Source: Haliscomenobacteraceae bacterium
GTDB lineage: Bacteria > Bacteroidota > Bacteroidia > Chitinophagales > Saprospiraceae
Reading direction: 5' to 3'
Length of the DNA stretch: 64,000 bases
Assembly: GCA_947501115.1 (NCBI GenBank)
Contig: CANMVX010000001.1
Location: forward strand, 239,056 to 303,055
In this document: positions 19,101 to 27,037 of the stretch, piece after piece
Layout: each line of letters starts with the position of its first letter
Position numbering within the stretch: the stretch's first letter is position 1
The notes under the pieces: generated by a model
Seen by the model: the letters and a program-made list of their open reading frames with translations, nothing else
Told to the model about the DNA's origin: nothing
The model's database searches: none
Made by a program: the position numbers and the translations under genes

Positions 19101-20050
19101 AGATTGGTTTTCTCTTCTTCTAAAACATTATACTGATCTGATTCTTTTGAAAATTCAGGAGGATCATTTTGTTTTTTCTGATTGATAATTCTTTTTCCAT
19201 TTTGTGGACTCATAATCAAATACAGAAACTGGGTGTTTGAATAAAAGTTATTTTGAAAAGTAAAGGTTTGTTTTTCAGCATCTTCAATCCATGAATTTGC
19301 ACCATCAGCATAAAATACAATATAATCGTTTGCATCCCATTTGCCATCCTCCTCACCAAAAACTTTAATTGGGATTTCCTCTAAATCATCAATATTTGGA
19401 ATATTTACCGCAAAAGGAAGCATTCCTGGCTGTCCCGCATAGAGTTTAATTTGTCTTGGATCAATAGTTGCCGGGTCTAGTTTAAGTTGAGACCGAATAA
19501 AATCGGTTTTAATTTGATAAACACCTTTTTGCGGAATAGATAATTGAAAGATATTTCCAGATTTTAGGACACTTTCTTGTTTGAAATTTGTATTCCTTAA
19601 ATTTACTTCTGTCTTATTAAAGGGTAAAAATACTATCTTGGCACTTATTATCTTATGCCATTGACCTGACTTTTTAAAGAGGGGTATAAGAATAATTTTA
19701 GCAAAATAATTATTTCCTTCTTTTTCAACTGAAGCGGATAATTGTATTTCGTTGAATTTTTCCTGTCCCTTTTCTTGCCAATAATTCCATGAAATAGGTT
19801 CTGAAATAATTTCTTCTATACTTATTCGTCCATCATTTTTGTCAATGGGGATTACCGTTAAAAAAACAGGCAGCCCAGGATAAGAGTCGTCAAATAAAGC
19901 ACCTTTAAATTTCAATAATTCTATATTGGCTCCGTCAACAGTAATATTTTTACTTTGTAACCATTCCGGATTAAAAGGGATAGTTACAGACTGAGCCTTT
20001 ATTTGCAAGACTGAAAGAGTTATTAAAAAAAAAACGATTTGTTTCATCAT
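16178..20050 (-). CDS. porU: Type IX secretion sortase PorU (gingipain-like C25)
   Basis: About 1290 residues from the ATG at 20050. A start at 20062 would sit within a few bases of the expected transcription start. A signal peptide (ending IKAQ) leads to beta-rich N-terminal domains and a gingipain-like C25 peptidase domain. The catalytic His is in VTYLGHGSPKGWAQ near residue 785 and the Cys in FITATCSFTAYDDP near 820. The C-terminus is a T9SS-type CTD (LNYPNPFTDRTCFQF onward) with a FlgD-like strand pattern. PorU cleaves the C-terminal sorting signal of cargo and attaches it to lipopolysaccharide on the cell surface. Size and order of domains match the family. It precedes porV. Confidence 0.95.
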   Translation of the reverse strand: MMKQIVFFLITLSVLQIKAQSVTIPFNPEWLQSKNITVDGANIELLKFKGALFDDSYPGLPVFLTVIPIDKNDGRISIEEIISEPISWNYWQEKGQEKFNEIQLSASVEKEGNNYFAKIILIPLFKKSGQWHKIISAKIVFLPFNKTEVNLRNTNFKQESVLKSGNIFQLSIPQKGVYQIKTDFIRSQLKLDPATIDPRQIKLYAGQPGMLPFAVNIPNIDDLEEIPIKVFGEEDGKWDANDYIVFYADGANSWIEDAEKQTFTFQNNFYSNTQFLYLIMSPQNGKRIINQKKQNDPPEFSKESDQYNVLEEEKTNLLEAWESAEGSGNEWYGDLFKNVREYKYNNVFTFPGIIPTFPTKVNAAMVVRSLESSSFNLTINDKTLRSNMAQPVSRLDGEFANIEDYVRLAELNGVINVSDERINLTINYPFPNGPSDGSQGWLDFVEINTRCINRWNNTPLYLSDWNSLKENISGFSIENTTSDFQIWDISKAFDISAVEGNISNGTLKFSYTSGGKLKKFVAFKPDNTLPIPVFISKIANQNIHASTSVDMVIICPSAFEKAATRLAEHRIKHSNLKVSVHTVEAIYNEFSSGKPDPTAIRNFARMIYQRGNQLQYILLMGDGSYDHKNINKLGNNFIPTFQRDAYNPLYAFPSDDYFGILETTDNADPLTGRLLVSVGRLPISSLQEAELIVDKLIRYDKQPEAFDQWRNRMVFVADDEDGNLHLADANEIADKVQRQQPSLNMEKIFLDAYTQVSTSGGNRFPEVTESINQSIFRGALTVTYLGHGSPKGWAQERVLSIPDILNWQNRFKMPLFITATCSFTAYDDPAFVSAGEEAFLNPNGGAIGLLTTTRAVFANQNAELTDQTLQSLFKRRNGGISTIGAALKEAKNNLSGSFITINSRKYTLIGDPSQKLAIPLRKVNTTSINSQTINADYKPDTLGALSRVQITGVIVDDRENIIEDFNGFIKPSVLDKATLTKTLAQDNGSYEVEYLTQKNIIFSGNASVTKGKFSFSFIVPKDINYQVGNGKISYYSLSENKMEDAAGYFNRFFIGGNSTNTITDNKGPEIDLFLNSTSFVDGGLTHPDPVLIVHLMDENGINVVGNSIGHDIEAILDDNSKEIYVLNDFYTGVLDAPNQGEVRFPFKKLSEGSHKLSLKAWDVANNATEETLQFIVSNSASIALKNVLNYPNPFTDRTCFQFNHSLGNIPLDVKVDIYTITGQKVKSIEALWTGAETLQPGDCISWDGNDEFGDPLARGIYLYRITVSTGNNTSQPILGESKFEKLVILK

Positions 20051-20070
20051 TGTTTTATCCATCTACATCG

Positions 20071-20078
20071 CAAAGATA
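20071..20078 (-). promoter_or_regulatory. -7 box for porU
   Basis: The minus strand reads TATCTTTG, matching TAnnTTTG. It lies about 20 bases upstream of the ATG chosen for porU and decides against the more upstream ATG at 20062. Confidence 0.55.
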
Positions 20079-20182
20079 TGACCAAAATGTTTTTAGCTGC
20101 CTTAAAACTTTTTTAAAAACTTATTATTTTATTTTCAAATAGCGAAGCAAATTATCTGTTTTTAGGTTATTTTTCGTTAATT

Positions 20183-21226
20183 ATGCAAATAAAAGGATTT
20201 ATGCGATCGCATTTTTTTTATCGTTGGTTCTGGCTTTCCTTCAGTATTGGTTTAGCATCCACTTCGCTAATTGGGCAGGATCCTTTGTTTACACAATATT
20301 TTTCTAATCCATTAACGGTAAATCCCGCTTTTTCAGGTGTTAATGAAGGTGTTCGAATCAATACCCAATTTAGAACAAACTGGGTGAATTGGCCATCGCC
20401 CTATAAAACGGCTCAAATTTCATTTGAAAATTATTCTCCTGCATTAAATAGTGGATTTGGGCTCAGACTATTGACAGATGACGCTGGAAATGGAGTATTG
20501 AGAACGAATCAGATAGCCGCAGTGTATGCATACCAACTTCGAGTGAATAAAGAATGGTTTATTAGATTTGGATTGGAAGCGGGAGTTAATCAGGTACAAT
20601 TAAATTGGAGTAAATTATATTTTGAGGACCAAATTGATCCTTTTAAAGGTTTAAATCCTTCGCTCCCAGTGACAAGTAGCCCCCCCTCAGCGTTAAGTAG
20701 GATGGAATTAGACCTCGGAACGGGTATTCTGATATTTAGAGATAATGGGTATGTGGGGTTAAGCTTGAAGCATTTGAATAGGTTTAATCAAACTTTTTTT
20801 AATACCAGTATTCTGGAAACGGGGCGACCTATGACATTCAGTTTGCAGTCGGGCTTCGATTTTCCTGTTTCAGGCAGGGGAATCGGAAAAGGTCCGGTTT
20901 ATTTATCTCCAATGTTACTTTATTTGTCAAGTAACCAAAGTAAAATTATTCAAATAGGGAGTTCTTATCATCTTGGACAACTCATTACGGGGATTTGGGC
21001 TCGTTTTGGTGGTATTCAGCCTATTGAAAGTATCGTTGGATTTGGATTTAAAAAAGGTATTTACAAAATACTATATACTGCTGAAATTCCTATTGATGGT
21101 AAAGGTTTACAACGAACCTTGGGGAGTCACGAAATTACTCTTTCATTAAGATTTTCAGAGGCTCAAAACTATATTTCAAAGAAATCAGCGCAAAAAACGC
21201 TAAATTGCTTTCGTTTTAATAACTAA
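20183..21226 (+). CDS. PorP/SprF family T9SS outer-membrane protein
   Basis: 347 residues from the ATG at 20183; the ATG at 20201 gives a cleaner signal peptide ending SLIGQ. The mature start QDPLFTQYFSNPLTVNPAFSG is the hallmark of the family, followed by a NTQFRTNW strand and FGLRLLTDDAGNGVLRTNQ. The rest is a predicted beta-barrel of about 14 strands. PorP/SprF proteins sit in the outer membrane next to the PorKN/GldKN ring or beside individual surface adhesins. With no adhesin gene here, its partner is unclear. It diverges from porU and lies just before gldJ. Confidence 0.9.
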   Translation: MQIKGFMRSHFFYRWFWLSFSIGLASTSLIGQDPLFTQYFSNPLTVNPAFSGVNEGVRINTQFRTNWVNWPSPYKTAQISFENYSPALNSGFGLRLLTDDAGNGVLRTNQIAAVYAYQLRVNKEWFIRFGLEAGVNQVQLNWSKLYFEDQIDPFKGLNPSLPVTSSPPSALSRMELDLGTGILIFRDNGYVGLSLKHLNRFNQTFFNTSILETGRPMTFSLQSGFDFPVSGRGIGKGPVYLSPMLLYLSSNQSKIIQIGSSYHLGQLITGIWARFGGIQPIESIVGFGFKKGIYKILYTAEIPIDGKGLQRTLGSHEITLSLRFSEAQNYISKKSAQKTLNCFRFNN

Positions 21227-21243
21227 TTCCAAAAAAGGTTTGT

Positions 21244-21251
21244 TACTTTTG
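21244..21251 (+). promoter_or_regulatory. -7 box for gldJ
   Basis: TACTTTTG matches TAnnTTTG, about 70 bases before the gldJ start codon, leaving a leader of roughly 60-65 nt. Confidence 0.5.
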
Positions 21252-21322
21252 TTGTGTTTTATTTTTGAATAATTATTTTTTTTTAAAATAAATGGGTGTT
21301 TTTTGCCGTTAAGTTGAAAACC

Positions 21323-22840
21323 ATGAATACATTGAATATAATGAATCGTTCATTTCTGTTAATTTTAGCCTGTACTTCAGGCGTCCTCCTGACACCGTCA
21401 TGTAGTAAATCTTCAAAAACAGTGTCAGAAACTACTGGTTGGTCATATAATGATCCAAAATGGGGTGGTTACGAAAAAGTTGATTACAAAGGTCAAGACA
21501 CTGGTCCTAACCTGGTATTGGTAGAGGGTGGTACATTTACCATGGGCCTAAGCCAGGAAGATGTAATGTACGAATGGAATGCTGTCCCAAGGAGAGTTAC
21601 CGTTACTTCTTTTTATATGGATGAAACAGAGGTTTCTAACAGGGAATATCGTTTCTACACGGAATGGTTGGGAAAAACCTTTGGTGGAACATATCCTGAG
21701 GTCTTAATAGATGCCTTGCCTGATACGCTGGTTTGGTTAGACGAATTGTCTTACAATGAGCCCATGGCCGAACAGTATTTCCGTTATCCTTCTTATGACG
21801 ATTATCCAGTTGTTGGTGTATCTCACGTGCAGGCTACGGAATTCTGTAAATGGAGAACTGACCGTGTAAATGAAACGAGATTGATTCGTCAGGGTGTTTT
21901 GAATCCCAATTTAGAACAAAAAGATCAGGATAATTTCAACACTGGTTCTTATCTCGTAGGTCAATACGAAGGAAATGTTCGTAAAAATGTTAAAGATTTG
22001 GCAACGGGTGAGTCAAGACCAGTAAAAATTGAAGATGGTATTTTATTACCTGGTTACAGACTTCCTACTGAAGCTGAGTGGGAGTATGCTGCATACGCTT
22101 TAAAGGGCAACCTTATTCCAGGGGATGAAAATATATCCGCTGGTAGAACTTATTCCTGGAGTGGAAATACCGTGAGATATGGAAAAAGAGATAAGTATCA
22201 AGGAGCCATCTTAGCAAACTTCAAGAAAGGTTCTGGTGATTACATGGGTATTGCAGGTAAACTAAATGATAATGCTGCAGGGCCTGGTCCAGTCAGGGCG
22301 TATTTGCCAAATGATTTCGGACTATATAATATGTCAGGTAATGTAGGTGAATGGGTTATGGATGTTTATCGCCCCATGACGAGTAGTGCTTTAAGGGATG
22401 AGGAAAACCATGATTTAAATCCGTTCAGAGGAAGCAAATTTACTAAGATGGTAAAAGACGAAGACGGTCGTCCCGTAGAAAAGGATAGTATGGGTAGATT
22501 GCGTTATGAATTTTATACTAAGGAGGAATTGGCCAATAGGACCAATGTTAGAACAAATGATGCTACCAATTACAGGGATGGGGATGAGTATTCGGAAGTT
22601 ACTTATGATACTGATGTTCATACTTTAATAAGTAATAAATCAAGAGTATATAAAGGTGGTTCATGGGCGGATAGAGCTTACTGGCTTTCTCCGGGAACAA
22701 GACGCTTTATGGACGAAGACCAAACAAGTCGTGCTATTGGTTTTAGATGTGCCATGAACAGATTGGGTGGTGCAACTGGAAATAATACGCCCGATGGTAA
22801 TACTTTCCAGGTAAAAAGTAAAAGACCAGTAAGAAGATAA
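21323..22840 (+). CDS. gldJ: Gliding motility/T9SS lipoprotein GldJ
   Basis: About 505 residues from the ATG at 21323; an ATG at 21341 and a GTG at 21296 are alternatives. A lipoprotein signal ends at Cys27 (LLTPSC). The mature part opens with GWSYNDPKWGGYEKVDY and then the SUMF1/formylglycine-enzyme-like domain: VLVEGGTFTMGLSQEDVMYEWN, FYMDETEVSNREYRFY, LPTEAEWEYAA, GLYNMSGNVGEWVMDVY, and YKGGSWADRAYWLSPGTRRFMDED. These match GldJ rather than GldK. GldJ is a periplasm-facing lipoprotein needed for stable T9SS and gliding complexes; the SUMF1 fold is presumably structural. Its position near porU/porV and before murF is the usual Bacteroidota layout. Confidence 0.93.
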   Translation: MNTLNIMNRSFLLILACTSGVLLTPSCSKSSKTVSETTGWSYNDPKWGGYEKVDYKGQDTGPNLVLVEGGTFTMGLSQEDVMYEWNAVPRRVTVTSFYMDETEVSNREYRFYTEWLGKTFGGTYPEVLIDALPDTLVWLDELSYNEPMAEQYFRYPSYDDYPVVGVSHVQATEFCKWRTDRVNETRLIRQGVLNPNLEQKDQDNFNTGSYLVGQYEGNVRKNVKDLATGESRPVKIEDGILLPGYRLPTEAEWEYAAYALKGNLIPGDENISAGRTYSWSGNTVRYGKRDKYQGAILANFKKGSGDYMGIAGKLNDNAAGPGPVRAYLPNDFGLYNMSGNVGEWVMDVYRPMTSSALRDEENHDLNPFRGSKFTKMVKDEDGRPVEKDSMGRLRYEFYTKEELANRTNVRTNDATNYRDGDEYSEVTYDTDVHTLISNKSRVYKGGSWADRAYWLSPGTRRFMDEDQTSRAIGFRCAMNRLGGATGNNTPDGNTFQVKSKRPVRR

Positions 22841-22858
22841 TTTAGTATTTAAATGAAA

Positions 22859-22894
22859 AAAGAAGGGATGTAGTTTACTATATCCCTTCTTTAT
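22859..22894 (+). terminator. Terminator hairpin after gldJ
   Basis: AGAAGGGAT at 22861-22869 pairs with ATCCCTTCT at 22882-22890, extended by A-T pairs, with a small inner TAG/CTA helix. A short T-rich tail (TTTATTT) follows. It ends only about ten bases before the murF ATG, so it may attenuate rather than fully separate the two genes. Confidence 0.7.
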
Positions 22895-22903
22895 TTGACG
22901 ATT

Positions 22904-24205
22904 ATGGATTTACAATCACTTTATCAGTTGTTCCTTTCAGGTTGCGGAATTTCTACTGATTCAAGGAATGTCAAAAAAGATGACATCTTTTTTGCGTTAA
23001 AGGGAGAAAATTTTGATGGTAATCAATATGCTCTACAATCATTACAAAACGGAGCTGTCCTGGCTGTTACAGATGATCAGCAATTACCTGACCATCCGGC
23101 ATTATTTAAAGTTTTGGATGTTTTAGATACTTTGCAGCACCTTGCAAATTTACATAGGAAGCAGTTTTCTATTCCCATTATTGCCATAACGGGTAGTAAT
23201 GGAAAAACGACTACCAAAGAACTTATTGCTGCTGTTTTAAATATTCATTATCCTACTCACTTTACCAAAGGTAATTTAAACAATCATATTGGGGTTCCTC
23301 TCACCTTATTGGCTATGCCTTTAAATACAGAAATTGCAGTCATAGAAATGGGGGCAAATCATCAGGGGGAAATAAATGACCTATGTCATATTGCGGAACC
23401 TACTCATGGTTTGATTACTAATATTGGCAAGGCTCATCTGGAAGGTTTCGGAGGTGTAGAAGGCGTTAAGATGGGTAAATCGGAACTTTTCAAGTATCTG
23501 AAGGATGGTTGTATTTTTCTTAATCAAATGGATGAGACATTAGTTTCTTTGTCATTGGATAATAAAAAGAAGATAATTTATACTCTTTCAGATCAACCTG
23601 ATCCAAATAATGCGCTATATGAAATTGAAAATTTACCCACTCAAGAATTCCTAAGGGTAGCTTTTCTTTCAGAAAATGGGGATTATATATCGGCACAAAC
23701 TCATTTGACAGGTAATTATAATTTAGGGAATATAATGTCAGCTATCGCCGTTGGAAAATATTTTAAAGTTCCCGGTGATAAAATAAAAATGGCTTTGGAG
23801 AACTATGTGCCATCGCAAAATCGTTCCCAATATATTAGTTATAAGGGAGGTAAAATCATTTTAGATGCCTACAATGCCAATCCTTCAAGTATGGAAGCCG
23901 CATTAAATAATTTATTCTCCATCCCTCATTTAAATAAAATAGCTATTTTAGGAGATATGTTTGAATTGGGAGATGAAGCTCCTTATGAACATAAAAAAAT
24001 AGTTGATTTTGCTGACAATCCATCTTTAAGCCAGATTATTTTAATTGGTAAAAATTTTGAACAGGTTGCATTAGAAAAAAAATGGGTGCATTTTAATACA
24101 GCTACAGAGGCAAAAAATTATTTTGATTCTTTACCATTTTCTACTTCATTACTTCTTATAAAAGGTTCCAGGGGAATGAAATTAGAAACATTAGTAGAAA
24201 TTTAA
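22904..24205 (+). CDS. murF: UDP-N-acetylmuramoyl-tripeptide--D-alanyl-D-alanine ligase
   Basis: About 433 residues from the ATG at 22904; a TTG at 22895 is less likely. The N-terminal substrate domain has GISTDSRNVKKDDIFFALKGENFDGN. The ATP site is IAITGSNGKTTTKELI near residue 95, then TKGNLNNHIGVPLTLL and AVIEMGANHQGEI. The C-terminal domain carries LDAYNANPSSMEAAL and ILGDMFELG. MurF adds D-Ala-D-Ala to UDP-MurNAc-tripeptide in the cytoplasm, the last soluble step before lipid I. It stands alone among T9SS genes rather than in a mur/fts cluster, which is the usual arrangement in Bacteroidota. Confidence 0.96.
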   Translation: MDLQSLYQLFLSGCGISTDSRNVKKDDIFFALKGENFDGNQYALQSLQNGAVLAVTDDQQLPDHPALFKVLDVLDTLQHLANLHRKQFSIPIIAITGSNGKTTTKELIAAVLNIHYPTHFTKGNLNNHIGVPLTLLAMPLNTEIAVIEMGANHQGEINDLCHIAEPTHGLITNIGKAHLEGFGGVEGVKMGKSELFKYLKDGCIFLNQMDETLVSLSLDNKKKIIYTLSDQPDPNNALYEIENLPTQEFLRVAFLSENGDYISAQTHLTGNYNLGNIMSAIAVGKYFKVPGDKIKMALENYVPSQNRSQYISYKGGKIILDAYNANPSSMEAALNNLFSIPHLNKIAILGDMFELGDEAPYEHKKIVDFADNPSLSQIILIGKNFEQVALEKKWVHFNTATEAKNYFDSLPFSTSLLLIKGSRGMKLETLVEI

Positions 24206-24233
24206 TTATATTGGATAACAATTAAATTTATTT

Positions 24234-25346
24234 ATGCTTGAAAATTGGTTAAAACCTTTACCGCTGGACAACCTTTGGGCTAATTATTCCTCACCCTGGC
24301 AATTAGGATCAATGACCTCTTTTTATACTGCTGGATTTGAACTACCTGCATGGCACGGTTTCCCCGTGACTTTAATTACCTGCGATGCCCCAGGAATGAC
24401 AGAGATGAGAGACGCGCTGTATTCTTTTAAGTGCTTTCAGGACGACTTTGATTTTTTAGATTTGGGTGTTTTGAGAAAATCTAATGAGTCAATTATTTTA
24501 CCCCTTTTTAAAGAAATTTTTAATTCCGGCGTTTTTCCTATTCTGGTTACTAATGATAGTTCTCTAAATAAATCATTTATTCAGGCATTGCATAATGTTC
24601 AACCCAATTTGCATCTAACAGTAATGGATGACCGTTTCAGGTGTTTTCCATTTCAATCAGCCTCAGAGTTCCCCTATTTAGATTCCTTTTTGTCAAGTCT
24701 TGATGAAACTTCCGAAAGGGGACATATCATTGGCGTCCAATCACATTTAGTGCCCTCAAGTGGTTTTTTATACAGTGAGGAAAAAGGAATTTCGTTACAC
24801 AGACTGGGGCAAGCTAAGCAAAATTTACAAGAATTAGAGCCATCTATACGACATGCTGATATTTGTATTCTAGAAATGTCAGCGCTCAAATACCCTGATT
24901 TTCCAAGCCAAATACCCAAAAGTCCAAGTGGTTTTTTCCTGGAAGAAATTTGTCAACTTTCAAGGTATGCTGGTTTAAGTGATACTTTAAAAGGATTTAG
25001 TATATCAGGTTTTGATTTTAAAAATACAAATAATCAGGTAGATGCGCAGGCCCTGGCACAGATAATATGGTATTTGTTAGATGGGTTCAACAATAAAAAA
25101 GGTGATTTTCCTGTAAATTTTGACGGTATGGTAGAATACTTAGTTGAAGTTAAAGAACTTCACGGATTACTAACTTTTTGGAAGAGTAATAGAAGTGGTC
25201 GTTGGTGGGTACAAGTAGAAAAAGTTAATGGTTCTGGCGCAAATATTGATCTTCGATTAATTCCTGTTTCCTACCAGGATTATTTAGACGCTTGTGAAGG
25301 TGAACTTTCGACCAGGGTATTAAAAGCGTTAGTTAGATACTCATAA
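24234..25346 (+). CDS. Ureohydrolase (arginase)-fold protein without the metal-binding motifs
   Basis: 370 residues. The overall pattern resembles arginase/formimidoylglutamase-family proteins of Bacteroidota: GVFPILVTNDSSLNKSFIQAL where active enzymes have GGxHS, then an LSxYAGLSDxLKGFSISGFD segment and QIIWYLLDGF near the end. The manganese ligands are not there: no DAHxD and no SxDxDxxDP (the latter position reads EMSALKYPDFP). It should therefore be catalytically inactive as an arginase, or do something else. It follows murF by 28 bases on the same strand. Orthologues in the phylum are often labelled formimidoylglutamase, a label I do not support here. Confidence 0.72.
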   Translation: MLENWLKPLPLDNLWANYSSPWQLGSMTSFYTAGFELPAWHGFPVTLITCDAPGMTEMRDALYSFKCFQDDFDFLDLGVLRKSNESIILPLFKEIFNSGVFPILVTNDSSLNKSFIQALHNVQPNLHLTVMDDRFRCFPFQSASEFPYLDSFLSSLDETSERGHIIGVQSHLVPSSGFLYSEEKGISLHRLGQAKQNLQELEPSIRHADICILEMSALKYPDFPSQIPKSPSGFFLEEICQLSRYAGLSDTLKGFSISGFDFKNTNNQVDAQALAQIIWYLLDGFNNKKGDFPVNFDGMVEYLVEVKELHGLLTFWKSNRSGRWWVQVEKVNGSGANIDLRLIPVSYQDYLDACEGELSTRVLKALVRYS

Positions 25347-25357
25347 ATTCAGCGGTT

Positions 25358-25672
25358 ATGGAAGTTTTAGCATTTAAAATGATGTTATGCGAAGGTCATG
25401 CGGAGGAATATAAGAAAAGGCACGATCTCATTTGGCCCGAATTAAAAAGGCTTTTAAAGGATCATGGTATCAGTGATTATAGTATTTTTCTTGACGAAGA
25501 AAGTCATATTCTTTTTGGAAAAATGACGGTCGAGAATGCCTCTATTTTAACAAGTTTACCAGAATCACCAGTTATGAAGAAATGGTGGGCGTATATGAAA
25601 GATATTATGGTTACTAATGAGGACGCCTCGCCAGTTAGTATTCCACTAAAACAAGTATTTTTTATGGAGTAA
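25358..25672 (+). CDS. rhaM: L-rhamnose mutarotase family protein
   Basis: 104 residues, the usual family length. It has the typical KMMLCEGHAEEYKKRHDLIWPEL start (the His in KRH and the WPEL turn are conserved in RhaM), YSIFLDEESHILFG in the middle and MKKWWAYMKDIM near the end. The family interconverts alpha and beta anomers of L-rhamnose, and homologues act on fucose. No rhamnose pathway gene is adjacent, so the sugar is uncertain. It starts 11 bases after the ureohydrolase-like gene and overlaps the convergent kinase gene by 11 nt. Confidence 0.88.
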   Translation: MEVLAFKMMLCEGHAEEYKKRHDLIWPELKRLLKDHGISDYSIFLDEESHILFGKMTVENASILTSLPESPVMKKWWAYMKDIMVTNEDASPVSIPLKQVFFME

Positions 25673-26321
25673 TTGCAAGGTCTATAAAATGCACTTTTGT
25701 CTCATATTTTTGTAGTAACAAGTTATTCAGTAGCTCAAAGGCCTGAACATCTTTCTCAAAATCTAAATCACCGATACCCACAACTAAAATAGGATACTCC
25801 GGGTCCATTTTAAAAAAATCAAAATAGGCTTTTTGAATATTTTCTAAATACATGGTACTCATTTCTATCTCATAAGATCGCCCTCTCTTTTTTATTTGTG
25901 TCAATAGGGTTGAAATAGGTCGATGTAGATAAACAACTAAATCTGGTTTTTTGAAATGAGCATTCAACACATGAAATAATCGGTTGAATAGACGATATTC
26001 TTCCTCATTCAAATTATTCTTCGCAAATAATAAGGTTTTAATGAAGATATAGTCAGAAATAATCTGTTGATTGAAAAGATCGCCTTGAATTAGTTCTTCT
26101 TGCAACTGCCTATGTCTTTCTGTCATAAAAAAGAGCTCAACAGAAAAGGCGTGCCTTTCAGGATTTTCATAAAAATATGGAAGAAAAGGGTTGTCAGAAA
26201 ACTGTTCTAAAATTAAACGTGCATAATACTTTTCTTGAAGCTTACGGCAAAATGTTGTTTTTCCTACACCTATATTTCCTTCAATAACAATATACGGATA
26301 AGCTAAGGATTCAGTCTTCAT
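25662..26321 (-). CDS. Deoxynucleoside kinase family protein
   Basis: 219 residues. P-loop IEGNIGVGKTTF at residues 13-24, then a FYENPERHAFSVELFFMTERHRQ segment, a DLFNQQIISDYIFIKTLLFAKNNL segment with the base-recognition region, and a RGRSYE segment of the lid. These fit the dCK/dGK-like family that phosphorylates deoxynucleosides for salvage in the cytoplasm. Base preference (dA, dG or dC) cannot be read by eye. It is the last gene of a tight minus-strand run, 6 bases after folK. Confidence 0.88.
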   Translation of the reverse strand: MKTESLAYPYIVIEGNIGVGKTTFCRKLQEKYYARLILEQFSDNPFLPYFYENPERHAFSVELFFMTERHRQLQEELIQGDLFNQQIISDYIFIKTLLFAKNNLNEEEYRLFNRLFHVLNAHFKKPDLVVYLHRPISTLLTQIKKRGRSYEIEMSTMYLENIQKAYFDFFKMDPEYPILVVGIGDLDFEKDVQAFELLNNLLLQKYETKVHFIDLAITP

Positions 26322-26327
26322 AATTTG

Positions 26328-26816
26328 TTAAGGTTGCCACTTTGTTACTTTGCCATCATCTTTTACATTGTCCAATAATTTTTGGTTCGTTTTTTTTAAT
26401 AAAGGATGATGCATTTGTGGTAAAATTTCAGACAAAGGAACTAAAATAAATCGCCTTTTTTGAATGTGAGGATGAGGAATTTTTAAATTTTCATTAACTA
26501 TAATTCTCTCGCCGTAATATAGTATATCAATATCAATAGTCCTCGGGCCATAATGAATCTCCCGAATGCGTCCTAAGTCCTTTTCAATCTGATGAATATT
26601 ATTAAGCAATTTAAACGGAGATAGATTTGTTTGAACAGAAACAACCTGATTAAGATAACTATCCTGATTATCAACTCCCCATGGTTCAGTCTCATAAATA
26701 TTTGAAGAAAGTTGTATGGGGCCTATGAGGTTGTAAATAGCTGTTTTAGATAAATCTAAATAATTTAACCTATCACCAATATTAGAACCTAAGCTAAGTA
26801 CCGTTATGACCTCCAT
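26328..26816 (-). CDS. folK: 2-amino-4-hydroxy-6-hydroxymethyldihydropteridine diphosphokinase
   Basis: 162 residues, normal for HPPK. It starts with VLSLGSNIGDRLNYL, has SNIYETEPWGVDNQDSYLNQVV, and the family signature GRIREIHYGPRTIDIDILYYG followed by IPHPHIQKRRFILVPLSEI. The enzyme transfers pyrophosphate from ATP to the pterin in folate synthesis. It lies between xseB and the deoxynucleoside kinase, a pairing frequent in Bacteroidota. Confidence 0.96.
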   Translation of the reverse strand: MEVITVLSLGSNIGDRLNYLDLSKTAIYNLIGPIQLSSNIYETEPWGVDNQDSYLNQVVSVQTNLSPFKLLNNIHQIEKDLGRIREIHYGPRTIDIDILYYGERIIVNENLKIPHPHIQKRRFILVPLSEILPQMHHPLLKKTNQKLLDNVKDDGKVTKWQP

Positions 26817-26827
26817 AAAAATTTGAA

Positions 26828-27022
26828 TTATGACGTACCAATTATTTGCTGAATATCTGCTTCAATGGAACGCATTTTTTGGGTACATAATTCTAGTAAA
26901 TAGGCTGCTCTGGAAACTTTTTCTGCTAATAACTCAATGGACAAAGCGTCTGATTCCAATTGATTTATTATTGCTTCAAGTTCCGAATAAGCCTTCTCAT
27001 AACTAATGTTATCATTATCCAT
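26828..27022 (-). CDS. xseB: Exodeoxyribonuclease VII small subunit
   Basis: 64 residues, typical length. The sequence SYEKAYSELEAIINQLESDALSIELLAEKVSRAAYLLELCTQKM has the family heptad pattern, with VSRA where most members have a KxA turn. The small subunit coats the arm of XseA to form the ssDNA-degrading nuclease. It follows xseA by 15 bases on the same strand. Confidence 0.92.
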   Translation of the reverse strand: MDNDNISYEKAYSELEAIINQLESDALSIELLAEKVSRAAYLLELCTQKMRSIEADIQQIIGTS

Positions 27023-27037
27023 TTTATTTGTTTATGG

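Noticed and set aside
24234..25346. Annotation as active formimidoylglutamase or arginase
   Set aside because: The metal-binding motifs required for catalysis are not present.
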